Positions 7,421-15,629 of a DNA stretch of 21,286 nucleotides are shown here, piece by piece (position 1 is the first letter of the stretch; each line of letters starts with the position of its first letter). Below the pieces are notes generated by a model that was given only the letters and a program-made list of their open reading frames with translations, did not search any database and was not told the DNA's origin. The stretch is from CAYSLC01 sp964431545 (lineage in GTDB: Bacteria; Desulfobacterota; Desulfobacteria; Desulfobacterales; JAABSP01): assembly GCA_964431545.1 (NCBI GenBank), contig CAYSLC010000081.1, positions 1 to 21,286 of the forward strand, written 5' to 3'. Made by a program: the position numbers and the translations under genes.

Positions 7421-7657
7421 ATGAATGTCCATGCAGATAGGATTATCATCGATCCAAAAATTTTGGTCGGCAAACCTGTTGTTAAGGGTACACGATTGAG
7501 TGTGGATTTTATCCTTGAACTGTTGGCTCAGGGTTGGAGTGAAGCCGAAGTATTACGGAATTATCCGGGATTGGCGCGGGAAGATATTCTGGCATGCTTA
7601 GAATATGCATGTGAATTAATGCGCTCGGAAAAGGTGTATGCGGTTTCTTGCCAATGA
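7421..7657 (+). CDS. DUF433-family antitoxin
   Basis: A 78-residue protein with the DUF433 pattern. RIIIDPKILVGKPVVKGTRL (residues 7-26) is the diagnostic opening, and SVDFILELLAQGWSEAEVL with NYPGLAREDILACLEYA forms the small winged-helix-like core. DUF433 proteins are commonly found as antitoxins next to PIN-like DUF5615 toxins, where they are thought to neutralise the toxin and bind the promoter. CGGAGG lies ten nucleotides upstream of the ATG. The gene overlaps the following toxin gene by 20 nt in another frame, typical of coupled toxin-antitoxin expression. Its base composition is well below that of the flanking operons, consistent with horizontal acquisition of the pair. Confidence 0.9.
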   Translation: MNVHADRIIIDPKILVGKPVVKGTRLSVDFILELLAQGWSEAEVLRNYPGLAREDILACLEYACELMRSEKVYAVSCQ

Positions 7658-7991
7658 AAACTTTCCCTATGACGCAATTTCGGCGCTGAGGGAAACCGGC
7701 CATGATGTTGCGTGGGTTCGAACCGACAACCCTGGAAGTTCGGATGAGGATGTTTTACGCCGATCAAACGAAGAAAAACGGATACTTCTCACATTCGACA
7801 AAGACTTTGGTGAACTTGCTTTTCGCGAAAGACTCTCTTCCGAGTGTGGGATTGCCCTTTTTCGTATTCCGATGCGTTCATCGGAACAGATTGCCCGTGT
7901 AATTGTGACGGTTTTAACAGGTCGAACGGACTGGACGGGCCATTTTTCAGTGATCGAAACCAATCGCATCCGGATGCGCCGACTGCCTTGA
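7638..7991 (+). CDS. DUF5615-family PIN-like toxin
   Basis: A 117-residue protein that begins MRFLANENFPYDAISALRE and continues with the GHDVAWV strand, SDEDVL, and RILLTFDKDFGELAF. This is the order of acidic motifs seen in DUF5615 PIN-like proteins, related to Mut7-C/VapC-type nucleases. Probable metal-binding acidic residues are E7, D36/D38 and D54/D56. The usual LLADEN opening reads FLANEN here, so one acidic position is Asn. The family is presumed to cleave RNA, held in check by the DUF433 partner. The ATG lies inside the antitoxin gene, so translation is probably coupled. The C-terminus is intact (FSVIETNRIRMRRLP), which argues that the module is functional and not decayed. Confidence 0.9.
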   Translation: MRFLANENFPYDAISALRETGHDVAWVRTDNPGSSDEDVLRRSNEEKRILLTFDKDFGELAFRERLSSECGIALFRIPMRSSEQIARVIVTVLTGRTDWTGHFSVIETNRIRMRRLP

Positions 7992-7998
7992 CGACTGC

Positions 7999-8238
7999 TT
8001 AAATACCAGCTATCCCCCACATTGCGCGCCCAAAATATCGGCATTTTATGTACATGGCGTGTTCATAAATTGCCCTTTCGAACCGCCTGCCCACGGCGCC
8101 GCCGGCCGGGGCGATCTCCTCCGGCATTCGGATCGTCCGTCGTCGATGGACCACGCCCTCCCTGTCGAACAGCCAATATTCCTTTTGCTCCCCGCCCGGT
8201 TGTATGGTAAGAAAAGACCCATGGAATCGACTGTTTTC
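7999..8238 (-). pseudogene. Possible remnant of a minus-strand gene
   Basis: This interval fills the gap between the toxin stop and the TonB receptor start. On the minus strand one frame stays open for 79 codons, between a TAA at 8241-8239 and a TAA at 8001-7999. It has protein-like, GC3-rich wording (for example EYWLFDREGVVHRRRTIRMP). There is no in-frame ATG or TTG near its beginning and no recognisable ribosome site; a GTG occurs internally. It could be the eroded 3' end of a lost gene or a chance open frame. I do not recognise the product. Confidence 0.2.
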
Positions 8239-8242
8239 TTAC
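8207..8242. repeat. Perfect 9-bp inverted repeat in the TonB receptor leader
   Basis: GTAAGAAAA (8207-8215) and TTTTCTTAC (8234-8242) are perfect reverse complements around an 18-nt centre. The right arm ends directly before the AGGAAAA ribosome site of the receptor gene. It could be a regulator-binding dyad or an mRNA hairpin that influences ribosome access. It does not match the Fur consensus, and no B12 box was seen. Confidence 0.45.
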
Positions 8243-8252
8243 AGGAAAACCG

Positions 8253-10328
8253 ATGTCGAAAAGCGATGGTTCCCCCATGAGGCCGTCTCCGGCCCCATCG
8301 CGCCGGGCCTTGGGCATCTGTCTGCTTCTGATGGCTTCCGCGGCATTACACGCTTCCGCGGCCGGCATCGCCATGGAGGAGCGATCGATCCGGTACCTGA
8401 AAGCGCTCAGCCTGGAGGATCTGGCCGAGACCCAGGTGGTCTCGGTCTCCAAGATCCCCCAGAAGCTCTCGGACGCGCCGGCGGCCGTCTTCGTCGTGAC
8501 AAGGGAGGATATCCGCCGCTCCGGGGCCCGGAGCATCCCCGAGGCCCTGCGCCTGGTCCCCGGCGTGGAGGCGGCCCGCATCGACGCCAACAAATGGGCG
8601 GTCACCATCCGGGGCTTCAACATGATCTTCGCCAATAAGCTTCTGGTGCTCATCGACGGCCGGAGCATCTACACACCCCTCTATTCCGGCGTCTACTGGG
8701 AGGTCCAGGACCTGCTCCTGGACGATGTGGACCGCATCGAGGTGATCCGGGGGCCGGGGGCCGCCATCTGGGGGGCCAACGCGGTCAACGGGGTCGTCAA
8801 CATCATCACCAGGCCCGCCGGCCAGACCCAGGGGGGACTGGTCAAGTCGGGGACCGGCACCGAGGATCGCGCCGTGGGCGCGGCCCGGTACGGCGGCGCC
8901 ATGGGGGACGGCGCCCATTACCGGATCTTCGCCAAGTATACGGAGCGGGACGGGATGGTCAACCTCGGCGGCGGGGAGGGGGCCGATGATTCGGACGCCC
9001 TCCGGGGCGGCTTCCGGTTGGACTGGCGTCCGGATGGAAGGGACAAGGCGACAATCTCGGGCGAGATCTACGGGGCGGACATCGGGGAGCGGTTGTTCCT
9101 CAGCGGCTTCACGACCCCGCCTTTTGAACGGAAAGTCGACACCATCGCGGACGCCGAAGGAGGGCATCTCCTGGGGCGATGGAGCCGGACCTTCTCGGAC
9201 GACGCCGACCTCACCCTCCTGGCCTACTACGACGCCGCCCGCCGGGAGGATATCCTCCTGGGCCAGTCCACCGACACCATCGATCTGGAACTCCGCCATC
9301 GATTCAGCCTGGGGGAGCGCCAGGAGATCGTCTGGGGGATCGGCTACCGCCGGTACCGCGACGATGTGGACGGGACCTTCTTCGTGGAGATCCACCCCGA
9401 ATCCACCGAGGACGACCTGTTTACCCTCTTTTTCCAGGATACCTTCTCGCTGATGCCGGACCGGCTGCGATTGATCCTGGGGGCCCGCTTCGAACACAAC
9501 GAGTTCACCGGACTGGAGGCCCAGCCCAACCTTCGCCTTCTCTGGAAGCCCGGCGGATCGGGGGAGGACCGTCACACCCTCTGGGCGGCGGTCTCCCGGG
9601 CGGTGCGGACCCCGTCCCGGTCCGATCACGGGCTCCAGGCCAATCTGGTCCGGATTCCCCTGCCAGAGGGCGGGATCAACCGGATCACCGTTCTCGGGGA
9701 TGATGATTTCACCTCCGAGGACCTGACCGCCTGGGAGGCGGGGTATCGGATCCAGCCCCGGGACTGGCTCTCGGTGGACATGGCCGCCTTCTTCAACCGG
9801 TACGACGACCTGCGGACCATCGAGCCCGGCGCGCCCTTCCCCGATCCGGCGGCGCCGGCCGGGAGGCTGGTCACCCCGCTGTGGATCGACAACCGGATGT
9901 CGGGGGAGATCTACGGGGCGGAGATGGCGGTCCACTTCCAACCCCGGCCGTGGTGGTCCCTGTTCGCGGGGTATGCGTGGACCGAGATCGATCTCGACCT
10001 CGATCCGGACAGCGGCGACATCCGATCGGAGGCCCAGGCGGACCGGAGCCCCGGCCACACGGCCCAGCTCCGCTCCTATCTGGATCTGCCCCATGATCTG
10101 GAGATGGACACGGCCCTGTTCTTCGTCGATGGTCTGCCCGATTTCCATCTGTCGGCGCACACCCGGCTCGATCTGCGACTGGGCTGGCACCCCTCGGAAC
10201 GGCTCTCCTTCTCCCTCAAAGGGGAGAACCTCCTGGACGACCGCCATCCGGAGTTCGGCACCCTGGAGGGGACGGTGGCCGCGGAGATCGAACAGAGCCT
10301 CTACGGGGAGGTGGTATGGCGATTCTGA
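8253..10328 (+). CDS. TonB-dependent outer-membrane receptor
   Basis: A 691-residue outer-membrane receptor. A signal peptide (about 1-37; hydrophobic core GICLLLMASAALHASA) is followed by LEDLAETQVVSVSKIPQKLS and a plug domain (about 70-188) with VTREDIRRSG, IPEALRLVPGV, IRGF and the end block IEVIRGPGAAIWGANAVNGV. A 22-strand-type barrel fills the rest and ends in aromatic F (VVWRF), as required for barrel insertion. The start at 8253 has AGGA six nucleotides upstream; ATG 8277 is an alternative. This receptor subtype often sits beside YfiR-family and sensor kinase genes, as it does here. The cargo is not evident: no iron or B12 regulatory signature was found, and a role in signal perception as well as transport is possible. 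It is the first gene of a four-gene plus-strand operon; the next start is 10 nt away. Confidence 0.93.
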   Translation: MSKSDGSPMRPSPAPSRRALGICLLLMASAALHASAAGIAMEERSIRYLKALSLEDLAETQVVSVSKIPQKLSDAPAAVFVVTREDIRRSGARSIPEALRLVPGVEAARIDANKWAVTIRGFNMIFANKLLVLIDGRSIYTPLYSGVYWEVQDLLLDDVDRIEVIRGPGAAIWGANAVNGVVNIITRPAGQTQGGLVKSGTGTEDRAVGAARYGGAMGDGAHYRIFAKYTERDGMVNLGGGEGADDSDALRGGFRLDWRPDGRDKATISGEIYGADIGERLFLSGFTTPPFERKVDTIADAEGGHLLGRWSRTFSDDADLTLLAYYDAARREDILLGQSTDTIDLELRHRFSLGERQEIVWGIGYRRYRDDVDGTFFVEIHPESTEDDLFTLFFQDTFSLMPDRLRLILGARFEHNEFTGLEAQPNLRLLWKPGGSGEDRHTLWAAVSRAVRTPSRSDHGLQANLVRIPLPEGGINRITVLGDDDFTSEDLTAWEAGYRIQPRDWLSVDMAAFFNRYDDLRTIEPGAPFPDPAAPAGRLVTPLWIDNRMSGEIYGAEMAVHFQPRPWWSLFAGYAWTEIDLDLDPDSGDIRSEAQADRSPGHTAQLRSYLDLPHDLEMDTALFFVDGLPDFHLSAHTRLDLRLGWHPSERLSFSLKGENLLDDRHPEFGTLEGTVAAEIEQSLYGEVVWRF

Positions 10329-10338
10329 GGTGCCCACC

Positions 10339-12255
10339 GTGAGGGGATCCGGGGAGCGTCCCGAAACGACCCCCAGACGGGTCCTGGTGGTGGACGACGA
10401 CCCGACGGTGCGGGTCCTGGCCCGGGAGGCCCTGGAGCAGTCGGGCTTCTCCGTCGCGGAGGCCGGTGACGGCCGGGAGGGGCTGGCCGTGATCGAAAGG
10501 CATCGGCCCGAGGCGGTCCTCCTGGACGTCATGATGCCGGAAATGAGCGGTTTCGGATTCCTCCGGGGTCTCCCCGACACCGAGGGCGCCGAAGGGGTAT
10601 CCGTGATCATCATGACCGCCCTGGACGATATCCGTTCCATCAACCAGGCCTATGATCTGGGGGCCACCGACTTCATCACCAAGCCGATCAACTGGCCGGC
10701 CCTGGGCCACCACGTCCGGTTCGTCCTCCGGGCCCGGGACGCGGTGGAGGCGCTGGAGCGGAGCGAGGCCCGGAACCGGGCCCTCCTCGACGCGCTGCCC
10801 GACGTGATCCTCCGGATCTCCGGAGACGGTCTCCTGCTCGACTACCGGCCGGCCGGGGATCGAAATTTCCCCGGCGGCCCGAGACCGGAGCCCGGAAGCC
10901 CGCTGGAGCGGATCTTCCCCCCGGAGACCGCCGACGCGGTCCGAAAGGCCGTGGCCGAGGCGTTGGCGGAGTCCAAGATCATGACGCTCCGCTGGCGGCC
11001 CCAGGGGCCGGGGGAGAGCGGCCTTTTCGAGATCCGGACCGTCCGCTCCGGGCCGGACGAGGCCCTGGTGATCCTCCGGGATATCACCGACCAGGAACGG
11101 CTGGAAGAAGAGATCCGGAAGAGCCAGAAGCTCTCCTCCGTCTCCGAACTGGCCGGCGGCATCGCCCACGACTTCAACAACATGCTCATGGGGATCCTGG
11201 GCAATGTCTCCCTGGCCCGGATGTCCGTCCCCCCGTCCGAACCTCCCGCCCGCCATCTGGAAAAGGCCGAGGAGGCCCTGGGCCGGGCCAGGGCCCTCAC
11301 CCACCAGCTCCTGACCTTCTCCCGGGGGGGAGATCCGGTGAAACGGACCCTGCCGGTGGCGGAATCGGTGAGGGAGGCGGTGGAACCGGCCCTGTCCGGG
11401 ACCGGGGTCAAGATCTCCATCACCGGCCCGCCGGACCCGTGGCCGGCGGAGATCGACCCGGAACAGATGCGCCAGGTCTTCTCCAATCTGGCCCTCAACG
11501 CGGCCCAGGCCATGGAGGGGGCGGGGACCCTGGCGGTGACCCTGGAGAACGTCCACGTGGGGCCGGCGGAAGGGATTCCCATACCGCCGGGCAGGTACGT
11601 GCGTCTTTGCTTCACGGACACGGGTCCGGGGATTCCGGCCGAGGCCCTGGAGAAGATCTTCGACCCTTTCTACACCACCCGGCCGGACGGTCGCGGACTG
11701 GGGCTCTCCGTCGCCTTCTCGGTGGTCCGCAAGCATGGGGGGCTGATCACCGCAAAATCGCCTCCAGGATCCGGCGCAACCCTCACCATCCTCCTCCCCG
11801 CCTCGGAAAACGCCCCGGAAGAGACGGCGGATCCCCGGGAAATGGAAGCGCCCGTCGGCAAAGGCACCGTGCTGGTGATGGACGACGAAGCCATGATCCT
11901 CGAGCTGATGGAGGCGTTTTTGAATCGGCTCGGATACCAGGCCGAGACGGCCCGGGAGGGGAGGGCGGCCATCGATCTCTACCGCCGGGCCAAGGCCGAG
12001 GGACGCCCCTTCGACGCGGTGATCATGGACTTGACCGTCCCCGACGGCATGGGGGGACGGGAGGCCATGGCCGAACTGATCAAGTCCGATCCGGAGGTCA
12101 GGGCGATCGTGGCCAGCGGCTACAGCAATGATCCGGTCCTGGCCAACTACAGGGAGTACGGATTCCGGGCCTGCCTGGGAAAACCGTTCCGGATCGGCGA
12201 ACTGGGCCGGGCCCTGCGGGAAACGATCCACGGCACCGCATCATCGGATGGATAG
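10339..12255 (+). CDS. Soluble hybrid histidine kinase (REC-PAS-HisKA-HATPase-REC)
   Basis: A cytoplasmic hybrid kinase of about 638 residues with no membrane segment. Domain order: an N-terminal receiver (about 14-130; DDD at 19-21, phospho-acceptor D63, K in ITKPI); a PAS-like domain (about 143-250); a kinase with H-box GGIAHDFNNML (H277), N-box NLALNAAQAM, and FTDTGPGIP and GRGLGLSVA in the ATPase; and a C-terminal receiver (about 513-632; D564 in VIMDLTVPD, K in GKPF). The HDFNNML H-box is of the NtrB-like HisKA type. I chose the GTG at 10339, with TGAGG about eight nucleotides upstream; a GTG at 10330 would add three residues. It begins 10 nt after the receptor stop and overlaps the YfiR-like gene by 8 nt. 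An input receiver suggests it is driven by another kinase, perhaps the membrane hybrid kinase downstream. No DNA-binding output domain is present. Confidence 0.9.
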   Translation: MRGSGERPETTPRRVLVVDDDPTVRVLAREALEQSGFSVAEAGDGREGLAVIERHRPEAVLLDVMMPEMSGFGFLRGLPDTEGAEGVSVIIMTALDDIRSINQAYDLGATDFITKPINWPALGHHVRFVLRARDAVEALERSEARNRALLDALPDVILRISGDGLLLDYRPAGDRNFPGGPRPEPGSPLERIFPPETADAVRKAVAEALAESKIMTLRWRPQGPGESGLFEIRTVRSGPDEALVILRDITDQERLEEEIRKSQKLSSVSELAGGIAHDFNNMLMGILGNVSLARMSVPPSEPPARHLEKAEEALGRARALTHQLLTFSRGGDPVKRTLPVAESVREAVEPALSGTGVKISITGPPDPWPAEIDPEQMRQVFSNLALNAAQAMEGAGTLAVTLENVHVGPAEGIPIPPGRYVRLCFTDTGPGIPAEALEKIFDPFYTTRPDGRGLGLSVAFSVVRKHGGLITAKSPPGSGATLTILLPASENAPEETADPREMEAPVGKGTVLVMDDEAMILELMEAFLNRLGYQAETAREGRAAIDLYRRAKAEGRPFDAVIMDLTVPDGMGGREAMAELIKSDPEVRAIVASGYSNDPVLANYREYGFRACLGKPFRIGELGRALRETIHGTASSDG

Positions 12256-12802
12256 GCTCGGTCCCCTCCTCTTCGCCGTCTGGTTCCTCCTGGCGCGACC
12301 CGCCGGGGCCGTGGAGAATTCGCCCCCACCCGTCTCCGAGCAGCAGGTCAAGGCGGTCTTCCTCTACCACTTTCTCAGTTTCGTCTCCTGGCCTCCATCC
12401 GCCATCGGGCCGCCGGACGATCCCTACCGGATCTGCGTCTCGGGATCGGAGGCCTTCCGCCGGCTGGTGGAGCGGGTGGTCCAGGGGGAGCGGGTGAAAG
12501 GGAGACCCGTCCGGGTGGACCCGGCGGACGCGCCCGCGGGGTTCCCGGCTTGCCACATCGTTTTTTTCGGCGCCGAGGAGGCGTCGGAGGCCGTCTGGGA
12601 CCCGACGCCGGCCGGCGGACGGCCGATCCTCACGGTGAGCGACGCGGCGGGGTTCGCCGCCCGCGGCGGAATGGTCGAGTTGGTCCGGAAAGGGGACCGG
12701 ATCCACCTGAACATCAACATCGACGCGGTGCGCGCGGCCGGACTCCAGGTCAGCTCGAAACTGCTGCGGATCGCCACGGTGGTCGACCCGGCCGGCCGGT
12801 AG
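12248..12802 (+). CDS. YfiR-family (DUF4154) periplasmic protein
   Basis: A 184-residue exported protein with a signal peptide (about 1-21; LLFAVWFLLARPAGA). The family signature follows: QQVKAVFLYHFLSFVSWP near the N-terminus, an ACHIVFFG strand, and the C-terminal block INIDAVRAAGLQVSSKLLRIA. In Pseudomonas YfiR is the periplasmic repressor of the diguanylate cyclase YfiN. Its structural disulfide (C71-C110, from memory) has the same 39-residue spacing as C63 and C102 here, while the second disulfide is not evident. No diguanylate cyclase is nearby, so this homologue more likely acts on the periplasmic domain of the hybrid kinase encoded next. Its ATG overlaps the end of the soluble kinase gene by 8 nt with no strong ribosome site, implying translational coupling. 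Confidence 0.88.
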   Translation: MDRLGPLLFAVWFLLARPAGAVENSPPPVSEQQVKAVFLYHFLSFVSWPPSAIGPPDDPYRICVSGSEAFRRLVERVVQGERVKGRPVRVDPADAPAGFPACHIVFFGAEEASEAVWDPTPAGGRPILTVSDAAGFAARGGMVELVRKGDRIHLNINIDAVRAAGLQVSSKLLRIATVVDPAGR

Positions 12803-12841
12803 ACGGACGGCCCGGGGCGACCAACAGACGGGAGCCAAGAG

Positions 12842-15613
12842 GTGTTCCGATTCAACCGCCTCCCCATCCGCCACAAACTCAACGCCATGGTGATGGTCAC
12901 CGCGGCATTGACGCTCCTGTTCACCGCCCCGGTCTTCATCGTCCACGAGTACATCACCTTCCGAAACAGCCTCATCCACAACGCCTCCTCTCTGGTCCGG
13001 GTGATCGGGGTCAACGCCACGGCGGCCCTGGCGTTCCGGGATCCCGAGGCGGCCCGGGAGCTGCTGGGGGCGCTGGCCGTGGAGCCCGATATCATCGCGG
13101 CCTGCATCCTCACCCATGACGGCCGCGCCTTCGCCAGCTACCGGAGGGCGAGCGGCGGCCGGCCGGATACCGCCGACGGGGAACCCGTCCCCTTCTGCCG
13201 CGACGCCGATGGGTCGGAAAAGGCGATCTTCCCCTCCCACATGGATTTTTCCCGCCCCATTCGGGTGAACGACCGACCCATCGGCGAGATCCGCATCCGG
13301 TGGGACTTGAAGCGCCTCCACGCCGATCTGAAATGGCTGGCGGCCCTCTCCGCGGCCGTCATGGCCGCCGCCTTCGCCCTGGCCTGTCTCACCTCCGCCA
13401 GGCTCCAACGGGCCATTTCGACCCCGCTCTCCTCCCTGGTGGAGACCATGCGGGCCGTCTCCCGGGACCGGAATTACGCCCTCCGGGCGCAACAGATGGG
13501 GGAGGACGAGGTGGGGACCCTCATTGCGGGGTTCAACGAGATGCTGGGTCAGATCCAGGACCGGGACCGGAAGCTGGGGGAGGCGGTGGAGGAACTCCAG
13601 TCGGCCAAGGAGAGCGCCGAGGCGGCCAACGCGGCCAAATCGATCTTCCTGGCCAACATGAGCCACGAGATCCGGACCCCCATGAACGGGGTCATCGGCA
13701 TGAGCGAACTCCTCCTCCGGACCCCGCTCACCGACCTCCAGCAGCGGTTCGCGGAGACCGTCCACCGATCTGCGTCGACGCTTCTGGAGATCATCAACGA
13801 TATCCTCGAGTTCTCCCGCATCGAGGCGGGAAAGCTCCGCCTGGCCGAGGTCGACTTCAACCTGATGGAAACCTTGGAGGACGCCCTGGAGACCCTGGGG
13901 GAGGCCGCCTCGGAAAAGCGGATCGAACTGATCCTGCGAGCGGAGGAAGGGGTCCCGGAGTGGGTCCGGGGGGACCCGGGACGGCTGCGGCAGGTGATGA
14001 TCAACCTCGTCGGCAACGCCGTGAAGTTCACGGACGACGGACAAGTGGCCGTCTCCGTCCGCGAATCGGGATTCCTCGACGGACTGATCCGCCTCCGGTT
14101 CGAGGTCCGGGACACCGGATCGGGGATTCCGGCCGAGCGGCTGGAGGAGATCTTCGACCCCTTTGCCCAGGCGGACGGCTCCGCCGCCCGCCCCGTGGGG
14201 GGCAGCGGGCTCGGCCTGAGCATCACCCGGGAGATCGTGGCGATGATGGGGGGGGAGATCGATGTGGACAGCCGGCCCGGCGAGGGGTCCGTCTTCCGGT
14301 TCACGGCGGCCCTGGAGCCCGCGTCGGCCCATCCCCCCGAGGGGGATCCGCCGCCGGATCTTTCCGGTATCCGGATCATGGTGGCCGATGGCAACCCGAC
14401 CCTGGCGCGGACCCTGGCCGAACGGATCGGCCGATGGGGGGCGGATGCGGCGGCCGTTTTCGATCCGGAGGAACTCCTCCCCTCCCTGGAGGCGTCGATG
14501 GGGGGGGGAGAACCGGTGGACGGCCTCCTGCTGGATGTGGAGATGGGGGAGGGGACCGGCGCCTCCCTGGCCGAACGGATCCGGGGCGACGACCGCTTCG
14601 GATCAATGAAGCTGCTGCTCCTGGTCCCGCCCCGCTTCCTGGTGAAATCGGGGGCGGTCCTTCCCCATGACATCCAGGGAACCCTCACCAAACCGGTGCG
14701 ATCCGCCCGGCTGAAGCGGTCTTTGACCGCCCTGGCGGGGGGGGACGCCGGTGACGCGGCCCGGGCCGGCGGCCCGTCTCCGGGATCCGAAAAGATCCCC
14801 CAGGGGCTTCGGGTGCTGTTGGCCGAGGACCATCCGGTCAATCAGGAGGTGGCCCGGACCATGCTCGAAGGGCTCGGCTGCGTGGTGGAGACGGCCGCCG
14901 ACGGCCGGGAGGCCCTGTCCGCCCTCTCCCGGGACCGGTTCGATATCATCCTCTTGGACTGTCAGATGCCGGGGATGGACGGCTACACGGCGGTCCGGAC
15001 CCTGCGGGAACGGGAGGCCCGGAGCCCGGTGGGGAGCCGCGTTCCCGTGGTCGCCGTCACCGCCCACGCCATGGAGGGCGACCACCAGCGATGCCTCGAC
15101 GCGGGAATGGACGACTACCTTTGCAAACCCTTCGGCATCGAAGCCCTGGCGTCGGTCCTGGCCCGGTGGACGGGGGCGGGGAGGGCCGACCCCGGCGAAC
15201 CGTCCCCTCCGGCCGGGGAGGCCGTCCGCCCCCTGGGGGAGGAGATCCTCGACCGGAAGGTCCTCGCCACCATCGAGGCCCTCCAGAAGGGGTCGGACAA
15301 GGATCTTCTCTCCCGTGTCGTCCGGCTCTATCTGGAGAACGCCCCGGCCCAGATGGAGCGGCTTCTGGCGTGCATTCGGGAGGGGGATCCGGAGGGGACC
15401 CGGAAGGCGGCGCACTCCCTGAAGTCGAGCAGCGGCAATATCGGTGCCGCCCGGTTCGCGGCCCTGCTGCGCGAGGTGGAAATGGCGGGGGAAGCCGGCA
15501 CCCTTGTGCCCGGTTCCCGGTGGACGACCCGCCTGGAAGAGGAGTATCGATGGGCCCGGTCCGCGCTGGAGGAGGAACTCCGGGGCCGGGGGGAGGCCGG
15601 GCAGGGGGAATGA
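12842..15613 (+). CDS. Membrane hybrid histidine kinase (CHASE8-like, HAMP, HisKA-HATPase, REC, REC, HPt)
   Basis: A 923-residue membrane sensor with a GTG start seven nucleotides after GGGAG. Order: TM1 (about 14-36); a periplasmic CHASE8-like domain (about 40-155, with VIGVNATAALAFRDPEAARELL); TM2 (about 165-185); HAMP (about 188-240); HisKA with NMSHEIRTPMNG (H275); and HATPase with N-box NLVGNAVKF (N392), DTGSGIP and GSGLGLSI. A first receiver (about 512-635) keeps D565 and K in LTKPV but has ADG where two acidic residues are expected. A full receiver (about 658-775; D706) follows, then an HPt domain (about 800-900; H858 in AAHSLKSSSG). This is a BarA/ArcB-like phosphorelay layout. Its periplasmic domain is the natural partner of the YfiR-like protein encoded just upstream. 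The gene ends 16 nt from the converging MFS gene. Confidence 0.93.
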   Translation: MFRFNRLPIRHKLNAMVMVTAALTLLFTAPVFIVHEYITFRNSLIHNASSLVRVIGVNATAALAFRDPEAARELLGALAVEPDIIAACILTHDGRAFASYRRASGGRPDTADGEPVPFCRDADGSEKAIFPSHMDFSRPIRVNDRPIGEIRIRWDLKRLHADLKWLAALSAAVMAAAFALACLTSARLQRAISTPLSSLVETMRAVSRDRNYALRAQQMGEDEVGTLIAGFNEMLGQIQDRDRKLGEAVEELQSAKESAEAANAAKSIFLANMSHEIRTPMNGVIGMSELLLRTPLTDLQQRFAETVHRSASTLLEIINDILEFSRIEAGKLRLAEVDFNLMETLEDALETLGEAASEKRIELILRAEEGVPEWVRGDPGRLRQVMINLVGNAVKFTDDGQVAVSVRESGFLDGLIRLRFEVRDTGSGIPAERLEEIFDPFAQADGSAARPVGGSGLGLSITREIVAMMGGEIDVDSRPGEGSVFRFTAALEPASAHPPEGDPPPDLSGIRIMVADGNPTLARTLAERIGRWGADAAAVFDPEELLPSLEASMGGGEPVDGLLLDVEMGEGTGASLAERIRGDDRFGSMKLLLLVPPRFLVKSGAVLPHDIQGTLTKPVRSARLKRSLTALAGGDAGDAARAGGPSPGSEKIPQGLRVLLAEDHPVNQEVARTMLEGLGCVVETAADGREALSALSRDRFDIILLDCQMPGMDGYTAVRTLREREARSPVGSRVPVVAVTAHAMEGDHQRCLDAGMDDYLCKPFGIEALASVLARWTGAGRADPGEPSPPAGEAVRPLGEEILDRKVLATIEALQKGSDKDLLSRVVRLYLENAPAQMERLLACIREGDPEGTRKAAHSLKSSSGNIGAARFAALLREVEMAGEAGTLVPGSRWTTRLEEEYRWARSALEEELRGRGEAGQGE

Positions 15614-15629
15614 GCCGGACCGTGCCCGG

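Noticed and set aside
7992..8252. Cobalamin riboswitch or Fur box ahead of the TonB receptor
   Set aside because: No B12-box-like or Fur-like sequence was seen in the 261 nt; only the 9-bp dyad stands out.
8346..10643. 765-codon minus-strand frame across the TonB receptor
   Set aside because: It is a low-complexity shadow of the receptor gene, whose signal peptide, plug and barrel are clear on the plus strand.
12098..14332. 744-codon open frame on the minus strand, antisense to the hybrid kinase
   Set aside because: Long antisense frames are expected in GC-rich genes. The translation is rich in Gly, Arg, Pro and Asp with no domain, while the plus-strand frame has full kinase motifs.
15614..15629. 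Bidirectional terminator between the hybrid kinase and the MFS gene
   Set aside because: The gap is only 16 nt and shows no stem with a T-tract on either strand.
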